The position numbers and the translations under genes were made by a program. From the NCBI GenBank assembly GCA_963724065.1, contig CAVRTB010000005.1:310001-374000 (forward strand): a stretch of DNA of 64,000 bases, given 5' to 3'. Below are positions 57,579 through 64,000 of the stretch, piece after piece. Source of the DNA: DASRIA01 sp963724065 (lineage in GTDB: Bacteria; Actinomycetota; Thermoleophilia; Solirubrobacterales; JBBDJG01). Within the stretch, counting starts at the first letter, position 1; each line of letters starts with the position of its first letter. The notes beneath the pieces are model-generated. The model did not search any database. It had not been told where the DNA came from and was given only the letters and a program-made list of their open reading frames with translations.

Positions 57579-57584
57579 TATAAT
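57579..57584 (+). promoter_or_regulatory. -10 box TATAAT for the GT92 gene
   Basis: A perfect TATAAT ends nine bases before the ATG at 57594, with no room for a Shine-Dalgarno site: a clear leaderless-transcript layout. Confidence 0.6.
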
Positions 57585-57593
57585 CGCCGCCGG

Positions 57594-58424
57594 ATGCACT
57601 ACCTCGCGGCATGCGCCATCTATCTCAACGAGGCGCGATACTTGGAGGAATGGCTCGAGTTCCACCGCCTCGTCGGGGTGGAGAAGTTCTTCCTGTACAA
57701 CCACATGAGCACGGATGAGCACCGCGAGGTGCTGCGGCCGTACGTCGAGGATGGCACCGTCGTGGTGAAGGACTGGCCCGACCAGCCCGGGCAGGTGAGC
57801 GCGTTCCACGACTGCCTGGAGGAGCGCCGCGACGAAGCTCGGTGGATCGCGTTCATCGACCTGGACGAGTTCCTGTTCTCGCCGATGCTGAAGCCCTTGC
57901 CGGAAGTGCTCGAGAGATACGAGCGCTGGCCCGGAGTGATCGTCAACTGGGCGATGTTCGGGCCGTCGGGCCACGAGACGCGCCCGGACGGCCTCGTGAT
58001 CGAGAGCTACATGTCACGCGCGCAGGACGATCATCCGATGCACCACCTAGTGAAGAGCATCGTCGATCCGCGGCGCACGGTGCGCGTCGGCGGCGGCATC
58101 AATCCTCACTGCTTCGCGTACAGCGACGGCTATGCCGTGGACGAGCAACTCAACGAACGGAGCCAGAAACCCCGCGGCAAGACCGACGCGGTGTCGTTCT
58201 CCACCCTGCGCCTCAACCACTACTACGTGAAGTCGCGGGCACAGTGGGAGGAGAAGGCCACGATCCCGAGCCCCCAAAATGGCCGGCTCCGCGACCCGCG
58301 CAACTTCGACCGCATGTCGCGTCAGTTTTCGGTGGTCCGCGACGAGACGATCGCCGCATACGTCCCGGCGCTGAAGGCAAGACTCGCCGAACGGCGCAGC
58401 CGCGAGCCGTCGCCCGGACGTTAA
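57594..58424 (+). CDS. GT92-like (DUF23-type) glycosyltransferase
   Basis: 276 residues. GT-A fold with YLAACAIYLNEARYLEEWLEFH, VEKFFLYNHMSTDEHREVL and the DxD motif in WIAFIDLDEFLF. HYYVKSRAQWEEK and the C-terminal RMSRQFSVVRDETI match GT92 enzymes, best known for transferring galactose. No signal peptide. Ends four bases inside the convergent purA 3' end. Confidence 0.85.
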   Translation: MHYLAACAIYLNEARYLEEWLEFHRLVGVEKFFLYNHMSTDEHREVLRPYVEDGTVVVKDWPDQPGQVSAFHDCLEERRDEARWIAFIDLDEFLFSPMLKPLPEVLERYERWPGVIVNWAMFGPSGHETRPDGLVIESYMSRAQDDHPMHHLVKSIVDPRRTVRVGGGINPHCFAYSDGYAVDEQLNERSQKPRGKTDAVSFSTLRLNHYYVKSRAQWEEKATIPSPQNGRLRDPRNFDRMSRQFSVVRDETIAAYVPALKARLAERRSREPSPGR

Positions 58425-59725
58425 GCGACTGCGCGCAACGGCTCCGCGCCGTCGGCCCAGATCACCTGGTCGCGGCCGGGCCCGACGCCGATCAGCTTGA
58501 TCGGCACGCCGGTGAACTCCGAGAGGAACTCGAGGTAGTCGCGGGCAGCGCGCGGCAGCTCTGCGATCGTGCGACACGCGCTGATGTCCTCCTCGAAGCC
58601 CGGGAACTCCTCTGTGACGGCCTCGGCGCTGTGGATGATCGACTGGTGGTAAGGGAACTCGTCGAACACCGCGCCCTCGCCGTGGCGGTAGCTGGTGCAG
58701 ATCCGCAGCGGGTCGATCCCCGCGAGCACGTCGAGCTTGGTGATCACGAGGCCCGTGAGGCCGTTCACACGCGCGGCGTAGCGAAGTGCCACCAGGTCGA
58801 GCCATCCGCAGCGCCGCTGGCGCCCCGTGGTGGTGCCGTACTCGTGGCCGCGCTCGAGCAGGTGGCGGCCGATGTCGTCCTCGAGCTCCGTGGGGAACGG
58901 GCCCTCGCCGACCCGGGTCGCGTACGCCTTGACAACTCCCCAGACCTCGTCGATCGCCTTCGGCCCGACCCCCGCCCCGACGCAGGCTGAGCCGGCCACC
59001 GGGTTCGAGGAGGTGACGAACGGATACGTGCCGTGGTCGATGTCGAGCATCGTGCCCTGGGCCCCCTCGAACACCACCGTGCCGCCCTGCTCGAGCGTCT
59101 GGTGGCACATCAGCGCGGTGTCGGCGATGTAGAGCTCGAGCCGGTGCCCGTAGGTGACGTACTCCTCGGTCATCGTGTGGAGGTCGAGCGCCGGGTCCTT
59201 GGCGTGCGGGCGCAACGCGTGACGCTTGGGCTCGAGCGCCGCCATGATCTTCTTGCGTAGGATCGCCTCGTCGAGCAGGTCCTGGATGCGGATGCCGAGC
59301 CGCGCCGCCTTGTCGGCGTAGCAGGGGCCGATCCCACGGCGCGTGGTCCCGATCCGCAACTTGCCCAGACGCGACTCGCCGGCATGGTCGAGCAGCACGT
59401 GGTAGGGCATGATCAGGTGCGCGTTCGCCGAGATCTTGAGGCCGCTCATGTCCACGTTGCGCCGCTTGAGGCCCTCGATCTCATCGAGCAGCACGCGCGG
59501 GTCGATCACGACCCCGTTCCCGATCGCGCAGGTCTTGCCCGGGTAGAGGATGCCGGAAGGGATCAGGTGGAACTTGAACTCCTCGTTCTCACGGACGATC
59601 GTGTGGCCCGCGTTGTTGCCGCCCTGGAATCGGATCACGAGGTCGGCCTGCTCCGCGAGCAGGTCGGTGACCTTCCCCTTGCCCTCATCGCCCCATTGGG
59701 CGCCCACCACTACGAGTCCTGGCAT
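58421..59725 (-). CDS. purA: Adenylosuccinate synthetase
   Basis: 434 residues. GTP-dependent joining of IMP and aspartate, first step to AMP. GAQWGDEGKGKVTDLL (P-loop with the catalytic Asp), FQGGNNAGHTIV with the catalytic His, VVFEGAQGTMLDIDHGTYPFVTSSNP and the GTP-specific ITKLDVLAG. Complete length. First gene to the left of the dnaC-dnaB group, 27 bases after it. Confidence 0.97.
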   Translation of the reverse strand: MPGLVVVGAQWGDEGKGKVTDLLAEQADLVIRFQGGNNAGHTIVRENEEFKFHLIPSGILYPGKTCAIGNGVVIDPRVLLDEIEGLKRRNVDMSGLKISANAHLIMPYHVLLDHAGESRLGKLRIGTTRRGIGPCYADKAARLGIRIQDLLDEAILRKKIMAALEPKRHALRPHAKDPALDLHTMTEEYVTYGHRLELYIADTALMCHQTLEQGGTVVFEGAQGTMLDIDHGTYPFVTSSNPVAGSACVGAGVGPKAIDEVWGVVKAYATRVGEGPFPTELEDDIGRHLLERGHEYGTTTGRQRRCGWLDLVALRYAARVNGLTGLVITKLDVLAGIDPLRICTSYRHGEGAVFDEFPYHQSIIHSAEAVTEEFPGFEEDISACRTIAELPRAARDYLEFLSEFTGVPIKLIGVGPGRDQVIWADGAEPLRAVA

Positions 59726-59752
59726 AAGCCGAAGTCTAGATGCCGAATCTGG

Positions 59753-60478
59753 TCAGCCGAGGGCGGACCGCGTCGAGTCGAAGCTCTCCCGCAGGTCCGG
59801 CCCGTACAGCGGAAGCTGGTCCGTCATCTCCGTGAGGCGCGAGACGGTGCGCTTTCCGATCTGCTGCTCGAGCTCCTGCACCTCGGTCAAGTTCGTCGTG
59901 ACGAGGATCGACCGTTCGGCCTCCCAGCGCTCGTTCACGAGCGAGTAGAGCTGCTCGAGCACCCAGTCGGTCTGCCGCTCGGCTCCGAGGTCGTCGAGGT
60001 GCAGGAGATCGACCGAGACGAGCTGGTCGAAGAACTGCGCGTAGGACCGCTCGTGACCGGAAGCGTCGTACGTGTCGCGGATCTCGGCGAGCAGGCGCGG
60101 CACCGAGTAGATGGCGACCGAGTGCCCGTTGCTCAGCGCGGCCTTCGACACGATCATCGCGAGCGTGGTCTTACCCGTCCCGACGTCCCCCATCAGCCAA
60201 AGGCCACGGCCTTTGGCGACGTTCTCGTCGATCTCCCGGACGAAGCGCTTGACCGGCCGGACGATGTCCTGGCTCAAAGCGCTCACGGGCGCCCGCTCGA
60301 ACGAGACTCCCTTGTACTTCCGCGGGATCACGGACGCCCAGCCCATCGATCGGGCACGCCGCACGCGCGCGGCGCGGCACTGACACGCGACCGCGTCGCC
60401 GGTCGCGTCGAGCACGAAGCCGTCGCCGCCGCATCGCGGGCAGATCCAGTCCTCGACATTGGCGGCGGGCTCCCTCAT
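59753..60478 (-). CDS. DnaC/DnaI-like helicase loader ATPase
   Basis: 241 residues from the ATG at 60478; an in-frame GTG sits immediately before it. N-terminal zinc-binding part (CPRCGGDGFVL and CQC, about 14-35), then AAA+ core with Walker A GDVGTGKTT, Walker B HLDDLGAERQTDW and sensor region SILVTTNLTEVQELEQQIGKRTVSRLTEM. It shares one base with the dnaB stop (TGATG), so the two are coupled. Helicase loading is the best role. IstB-type transposition helpers are similar, but no transposase is present. Confidence 0.85.
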   Translation of the reverse strand: MREPAANVEDWICPRCGGDGFVLDATGDAVACQCRAARVRRARSMGWASVIPRKYKGVSFERAPVSALSQDIVRPVKRFVREIDENVAKGRGLWLMGDVGTGKTTLAMIVSKAALSNGHSVAIYSVPRLLAEIRDTYDASGHERSYAQFFDQLVSVDLLHLDDLGAERQTDWVLEQLYSLVNERWEAERSILVTTNLTEVQELEQQIGKRTVSRLTEMTDQLPLYGPDLRESFDSTRSALG

Positions 60479-61893
60479 CACAGCGGCGGGCCTTCACCGG
60501 CGAGCTGCTCCACGGGCTGCTCCATCCGCGCGATGTTCGCGAACTTCGGGAACCGCGACAGGAACGAGAGATCGACGGACGTACCCGACGGGCCGTTGCG
60601 GTGCTTTGCGATGTGGATCTCCGCGACGCCCTGCTTCTCGGTGGTCTCGGGGTTGTAGTACTCGTCGCGGTAGATGAACATCACTAGGTCCGCGTCCTGC
60701 TCGATCTGGCCGCTCTCGCGCAGGTCCGACAGCAGCGGGCGCTTGTCCGGCCGCTGCTCGGGCGAGCGGTTCAGCTGCGAGACGGCGATCACCGGCACCT
60801 CGAGCTCACGCGCGAGGATCTTGAGCCCGCGGCTCATCTGCCCCACCTGCTCGACGCGGCTGTCGGTGCCCGCGCTCGCGCGCATCAGCTGGAGGTAGTC
60901 GACGATGATCAGCCCCAGCCCGCCGTGACCCTGGTTCAGCTCCTTCGCGTGCAGGCGGCGAGCCTTTGCGCGCAGCTCGAGCACGTCGAGGTCCGACGAG
61001 TCGTCGATCCACAGCGGTGCCTGCTCGAGCGCCTGGCACGCCTTGATCACCTTCGGCCAGTCGCTGCGCGAGACTCCGCCCTTGCGCAGCTTGTCGCCGG
61101 GCATGCGTGCCTGGCTCGCGACGAAGCGCTGCGCAAGCTCCGTGACGGACATCTCCAGCGAGAAGAGCGCGACGGGGCGATTGTGCTTGATCGCCACGTT
61201 CTCCGCCATGTTGGTGACGAGCGCGCTCTTGCCCATCGAGGGCCGCGCGGCGAGCACGATCAGGTTGGACTTCTGGAAGCCGCCGGTGATGTCGTCGAGC
61301 TCGCGGAAGCCGGACGGCGCTCCTGTGATCGCAACGCCCTCGCGCGAGAGCTTCTCGAGCTTGTCGATCTCTTCGTCCATGATCTCGCCGACCGAGCGGA
61401 AGTCGCCGCTCGACTCGCCATGTGCGACGTCGAACAGGAGCCGCTCCGAGGTCTCGACCAGCTCGTGGGCCTCGCCGCGGCGGTCGGCGACCCGGAACTC
61501 GATCTGGTGGGCGACGTCAAGGAGGCGCCGCAAGGTCGCCGCGTCCTTGACCAGCTTCGCGTAGTGCCGCGCGTTGCCGGCCGCCGGGACGACCGAAGCG
61601 AGCTGATGCACGTAGGGCTTGCCGCCCGCGGCCTCGAGGTCGCCGCGCTTCTCCAGCTCGGCCGAGACGGTGAGCGGGTCGATCGCCTCGTTCTTGTCGT
61701 TGAGCGCGAGGATCGCCGCGTAGATGACGCGGTGTGACTCGCGATAGAAGTCGGGCGGCCGCAGGCGTCCCTCGACGAGCACGGCCGAGATCGCGGCCGG
61801 CGCGACGAGCATCGCGCCGAGCACGGACTCCTCCGCCTCGAGATTCTGCGGCGGGACCGCCCCGTTTTGCGCGTTCCGCGGTGCTACGGCCAA
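60478..61893 (-). CDS. dnaB: Replicative DNA helicase DnaB
   Basis: 471 residues from the TTG at 61893, the only in-frame start that fits after rplI and gives the family N terminus (VPPQNLEAEESVLGAMLV). RecA-like domain: ARPSMGKSALVTNMAENVA (Walker A), ALFSLEMSVTELAQR, LIIVDYLQLM (Walker B), and VIAVSQLNRSPEQR with DLRESGQIEQDADLVMF. No intein interrupts it, although actinobacterial dnaB is a common intein site. Coupled to the loader gene. Confidence 0.94.
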   Translation of the reverse strand: MAVAPRNAQNGAVPPQNLEAEESVLGAMLVAPAAISAVLVEGRLRPPDFYRESHRVIYAAILALNDKNEAIDPLTVSAELEKRGDLEAAGGKPYVHQLASVVPAAGNARHYAKLVKDAATLRRLLDVAHQIEFRVADRRGEAHELVETSERLLFDVAHGESSGDFRSVGEIMDEEIDKLEKLSREGVAITGAPSGFRELDDITGGFQKSNLIVLAARPSMGKSALVTNMAENVAIKHNRPVALFSLEMSVTELAQRFVASQARMPGDKLRKGGVSRSDWPKVIKACQALEQAPLWIDDSSDLDVLELRAKARRLHAKELNQGHGGLGLIIVDYLQLMRASAGTDSRVEQVGQMSRGLKILARELEVPVIAVSQLNRSPEQRPDKRPLLSDLRESGQIEQDADLVMFIYRDEYYNPETTEKQGVAEIHIAKHRNGPSGTSVDLSFLSRFPKFANIARMEQPVEQLAGEGPPL

Positions 61894-61936
61894 CGCGCGC
61901 GGACGGAGCTCGGGTGCAGGTCCAGGGGCGCGGGCG

Positions 61937-62389
61937 TCACTTGGCGTCGACGACCATGGTCTTGACCGCGGTCGTGACTCCGGGCGAGACCTCGATCTCG
62001 ACCATGTGCGTGCCCAGCTCCCTGATCGGCTCGTCCAGGTGCACCTTGCGATGGTCGAGACGCAGACCGCGCGCCTGCTGGATCGCGTCCACGATCTCCT
62101 TCGCCGTGACGGAGCCGAACAGCTTGCCGTCATCGCCGGCGCGATGCGAGATCGTCAACACGGTCTTGGCCAGCAGCGCGGCGGTCTCCTGCGAGCGTTG
62201 CTCCAGCTCGCGGGCCGCCGTCTCGACCCGCTCGCGCTCACGCAGGGCGGCCGCGACGGACGCATCCGTCGCGACTTGCGCGAGCCGCTTGGGGGCCAGG
62301 TAGTTGCGCAGGTAGCCGGGCGAGACGTCGACAACGGAGCCGGCCTCGCCGAGGCCCTCCACGTCCTTCAGGAGGATCGCCTGGGCCAC
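61937..62389 (-). CDS. rplI: Ribosomal protein bL9
   Basis: 150 residues. N-terminal globular domain AILLKDVEGLGEAGSVVDVSPGYLRNYLAPKRLA, connecting helix and C-terminal domain ending THMVEIEVSPGVTTAV. Binds 23S rRNA near the L1 stalk. GTG start six bases after rpsR. Confidence 0.97.
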   Translation of the reverse strand: MAQAILLKDVEGLGEAGSVVDVSPGYLRNYLAPKRLAQVATDASVAAALRERERVETAARELEQRSQETAALLAKTVLTISHRAGDDGKLFGSVTAKEIVDAIQQARGLRLDHRKVHLDEPIRELGTHMVEIEVSPGVTTAVKTMVVDAK

Positions 62390-62395
62390 GTCGGC

Positions 62396-62656
62396 CTACC
62401 GTTCGCTGACGTACGGAAGCAGCGCCAGCTCACGGGCGCGCTTGACGGCCTGCGCGAGCTGGTTCTGGTGGCGCCGGCAGGCGCCCGTGATCCGCCGCGA
62501 ACGGATCTTGCCCTTGTCGGACAGATAGCGGCGCAGGGACTGGAAGTCCTTGTAGTCGATCTGCTCCACCTTGTCGCGGCAGAACGCGCAGCTCTTCCGG
62601 CGTCCGGAGGAGAACGTCTGCTTCGTCGTCGGGCGTTTGTTGTTGCGCTTCGCCAC
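62396..62656 (-). CDS. rpsR: Ribosomal protein bS18
   Basis: 86 residues. Core CRDKVEQIDYKDFQSLRRYL, KIRSRRITGACRRHQNQLAQAVKRAR. Three cysteines (CAFC and the later C in TGACRRHQ) suggest a zinc-binding (C+) form, since C-minus paralogues lack them. GTG start. Forms a heterodimer with bS6 on 16S rRNA. Confidence 0.96.
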   Translation of the reverse strand: MAKRNNKRPTTKQTFSSGRRKSCAFCRDKVEQIDYKDFQSLRRYLSDKGKIRSRRITGACRRHQNQLAQAVKRARELALLPYVSER

Positions 62657-62706
62657 TTTGCGTCACCTATTCGTTTCGAGCCGAGCCTCGCAACCCGGCG
62701 CCCACA

Positions 62707-63159
62707 TCAGAACGGGATGTCGTCGTCCGCGCCGCCACCACCACTCGCCACTCCGGAAGGCTGGAAATCCGAGGTGTCGGCAGGGAGGTCGGACTCGACC
62801 GCACCGTTGCTCTGGGGCGCATCGCGAGAACCCAGGAACTGCACCGAGTCGGCAATGATATCCACCGTCTGCCGCTTGGCGCCTTCCTTGTCCTCCCACT
62901 CGCGCCAGTTGAGGCGCCCATCGACCGCCACGGGGCGGCCCTTCGCGAGGTATTGGGCGCAGTTTTCGCCCTGCGAGCCCCACACGGTCACGTCGAAGTA
63001 GTTGGGCTTGTCGACCCAGTTGCCCGAGTCGTCCTTGCGCCGGCTGTTGACCGCCACCCGCAGGCTGCACACGGAGGTGCCGCCGGAAGTGGAGCGCAGC
63101 TCAGGGTCGCGCGTCAGGTTTCCCGTAATGACGACCCGGTTGATGTTCGTTGCTGCCAT
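62707..63159 (-). CDS. ssb: Single-stranded DNA-binding protein
   Basis: 150 residues from the ATG at 63159 (GAGGAG upstream). OB fold: NINRVVITGNLTRDPELRST, VDKPNYFDVTVWGSQGENCAQYLAKGRPVAVDGRLNWREWEDKEG. A short Gly-rich linker leads to the acidic tip DDDIPF used to recruit partners. Position between rpsF and rpsR is the usual one. Confidence 0.96.
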   Translation of the reverse strand: MAATNINRVVITGNLTRDPELRSTSGGTSVCSLRVAVNSRRKDDSGNWVDKPNYFDVTVWGSQGENCAQYLAKGRPVAVDGRLNWREWEDKEGAKRQTVDIIADSVQFLGSRDAPQSNGAVESDLPADTSDFQPSGVASGGGGADDDIPF

Positions 63160-63219
63160 CGTCGTTCTCCTCTCTAAGCCAAGATTGCATGACAGTGTAA
63201 GTCGCGGCACGGCGATACT

Positions 63220-63242
63220 CGCTCCCCCGAGGAGCGAAAAAA
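63220..63242. promoter_or_regulatory. Hairpin between rpsF and ssb
   Basis: CGCTCC (63220-63225) pairs with GGAGCG (63231-63236) across five bases, flanked by AAAAAA at 63237-63242. Read in the gene direction (minus strand), the run is TTTTTT before the hairpin rather than after it, so this is not a normal intrinsic terminator for rpsF. It may be an mRNA structure ahead of ssb. Confidence 0.35.
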
Positions 63243-63273
63243 CCCGCAAACTAGAGGTTGGCCTCGTGGAGCG

Positions 63274-63966
63274 CTAGCCGGCGGGCTGCTCGCCCGCGGG
63301 GGCCGGCTCCGCAGCGGCGGCTGCCGGTTCAGCGGGCGCTTCGGCCTTCTCGACCGGCGCCTCTGGTGGTGCCTCCGGTGCTGCCTCGGCCGTGGCCTCG
63401 GCAGGCGCCTGAACCGGCTCCTCGGCCGTGGCCTCGGCAGGCGCCTGAACCGGCTCCTCGGGCGCGGCCGGCGATTCGGGGGTTGCTACCGCCTGCTCGG
63501 CCGGGGCCGCGCTGGGGCCGTCCGAGCGTTGCTCGGAGCCGCCCCGGCCACCGCGATCGCCGCGATCTCCCCTGTCTCCCCGATCGTCACGCCCTCGCCC
63601 GCGGCCGCCCTCGCTGCGGCCGCTCTCGAACGAGGTCTGCGGCGGCGCCGGCGGGGTCTCCTCGGGCGCCTTGCCCGGGAGCCGGATCGTGCGGAAGCGC
63701 AGCACTGCGTCGTCGATCGAGAGGCTGCGGCCGAGGCTGTTCAGCACGTCGGGCGCGGCCTCGAACTGGAAGAGGTGGTACTGCGCCTCGGTGCGGTGGT
63801 CGATCTCGTACGCGAGCCGCCGCATGCCCCAGTCTGCGTCGCCGTTGAGCGTCGCATCGCCGGACTGAATCTGCCCGCGGATCTGCTCGACCAGCTCGGT
63901 GCGCCGTTCCTCCGGAGCCTCCGGGTCGAGTAGGACCATCAGGTCATAGCTGGCATTCATGGTCAT
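63274..63966 (-). CDS. rpsF: Ribosomal protein bS6 with long C-terminal tail
   Basis: 230 residues; ordinary bS6 is about 95-100. Core NASYDLMVLLDPEAPEERRTEL, ADWGMRRLAYEIDHRTEAQYHLFQF and SIDDAVLRFRTIRL (1-97). Then an RGD/RG-rich stretch (about 115-145) and a Pro/Ala/Glu tail containing two identical 12-residue units EEPVQAPAEATA. bS6 tails of E. coli receive glutamates after translation; this encoded acidic tail is much longer. An alternative start lies two codons later. Confidence 0.92.
   Translation of the reverse strand: MTMNASYDLMVLLDPEAPEERRTELVEQIRGQIQSGDATLNGDADWGMRRLAYEIDHRTEAQYHLFQFEAAPDVLNSLGRSLSIDDAVLRFRTIRLPGKAPEETPPAPPQTSFESGRSEGGRGRGRDDRGDRGDRGDRGGRGGSEQRSDGPSAAPAEQAVATPESPAAPEEPVQAPAEATAEEPVQAPAEATAEAAPEAPPEAPVEKAEAPAEPAAAAAEPAPAGEQPAG
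63389..63460 (-). repeat. Two tandem 36-base units in rpsF
   Basis: Bases 63389-63424 and 63425-63460 are identical. They encode the duplicated 12-residue unit EEPVQAPAEATA in the bS6 tail, so copy number could vary by slippage. Confidence 0.9.
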
Positions 63967-64000
63967 GAGCAGGAGAAAACAGGCCGTCGGTCGGCGGCGG

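Noticed and set aside
59753..60478. IstB transposition helper, i.e. an insertion-sequence remnant
   Set aside because: No transposase, terminal repeat or target duplication nearby, and the gene is coupled to dnaB. It carries a zinc-binding N terminus like helicase loaders.
63220..63242. Intrinsic terminator between rpsF and ssb
   Set aside because: The T run comes before the hairpin in the direction of transcription, so it lacks terminator geometry.

Overview
The window is a GC-rich (about 70% by eye) bacterial chromosome segment around a replication origin. The gene content and protein style point to Actinomycetota, most likely class Thermoleophilia (Solirubrobacterales or Gaiellales-like): an FhaA-type DUF3662/FHA protein, DUF721/DciA beside recF, a bifunctional-nuclease-family protein, choice-of-anchor L and beta-helix secreted proteins, and frequent GTG/TTG starts. 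No species can be named from the sequence alone.

Layout. 0-4.2 kb: an FHA signalling protein, a secreted or anchored orphan, a DUF4446 protein, pheA and an HNH endonuclease. 4.2-13.5 kb (minus strand): gyrA, gyrB, dciA, recF, dnaN, dnaA. 13.8-18.8 kb (plus strand): rpmH, rnpA, yidD, yidC, jag/khpB, rsmG, three parS-like palindromes, parA, parB. This divergent arrangement places the origin near dnaA, with dnaA-dnaN and dnaA-rpmH as the candidate gaps. 18.8-21.6 kb is an accessory patch: tRNA-Ile, a lower-GC anchor-L gene, a partial second copy of the tRNA 3' end, and a gene joining an AlgX-like SGNH domain to a degenerate tyrosine-recombinase domain. 21.7-31.7 kb: nuclease-family protein, an aminotransferase-ddl pair, membrane and glycosyltransferase-like proteins, a YmdB phosphodiesterase and an ABC exporter.

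31.7-39.6 kb is a respiratory supercluster: hemB, a fused siroheme decarboxylase (AhbA-AhbB), hemL, a HepS-like protein, a three-gene menaquinol-cytochrome c reductase (Rieske, cytochrome b, subunit IV fused to cytochrome c), menG and a polyprenyl synthase. It joins heme supply, menaquinone supply and the complex that uses both. 39.8-43.0 kb: zinc-ribbon protein, dcd, tatA, tatC, TPR-like protein, tRNA-Lys. 43.2-51.2 kb: secreted beta-helix protein, YihY/BrkB protein, PH-like/zinc-ribbon protein, secreted orphan and an MMPL transporter. 51.4-58.4 kb: a nucleotide-sugar/polysaccharide island (2-epimerase, UDP-sugar dehydrogenase, oxidoreductase, acetyltransferase, methyltransferases, GT92). 58.4-64 kb (minus strand): purA, a DnaC-like helicase loader, dnaB, rplI, rpsR, ssb, rpsF.

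The strongest leads for something undescribed are: (1) three 14-16 bp GGTTCGGCGCCGAACC-type palindromes just upstream of parAB, which look like a non-canonical parS cluster; (2) the tRNA-Ile 3'-end duplication next to an AlgX-like/recombinase fusion protein; (3) a DciA homologue and a DnaC-type loader in the same origin-proximal region; (4) a one-chain AhbA-AhbB inside a hem operon. Many promoters show a TANNNT -10 box only 7-10 bases before the start codon, which suggests frequent leaderless transcripts. I saw no CRISPR array, complete insertion sequence, rRNA gene or prophage.
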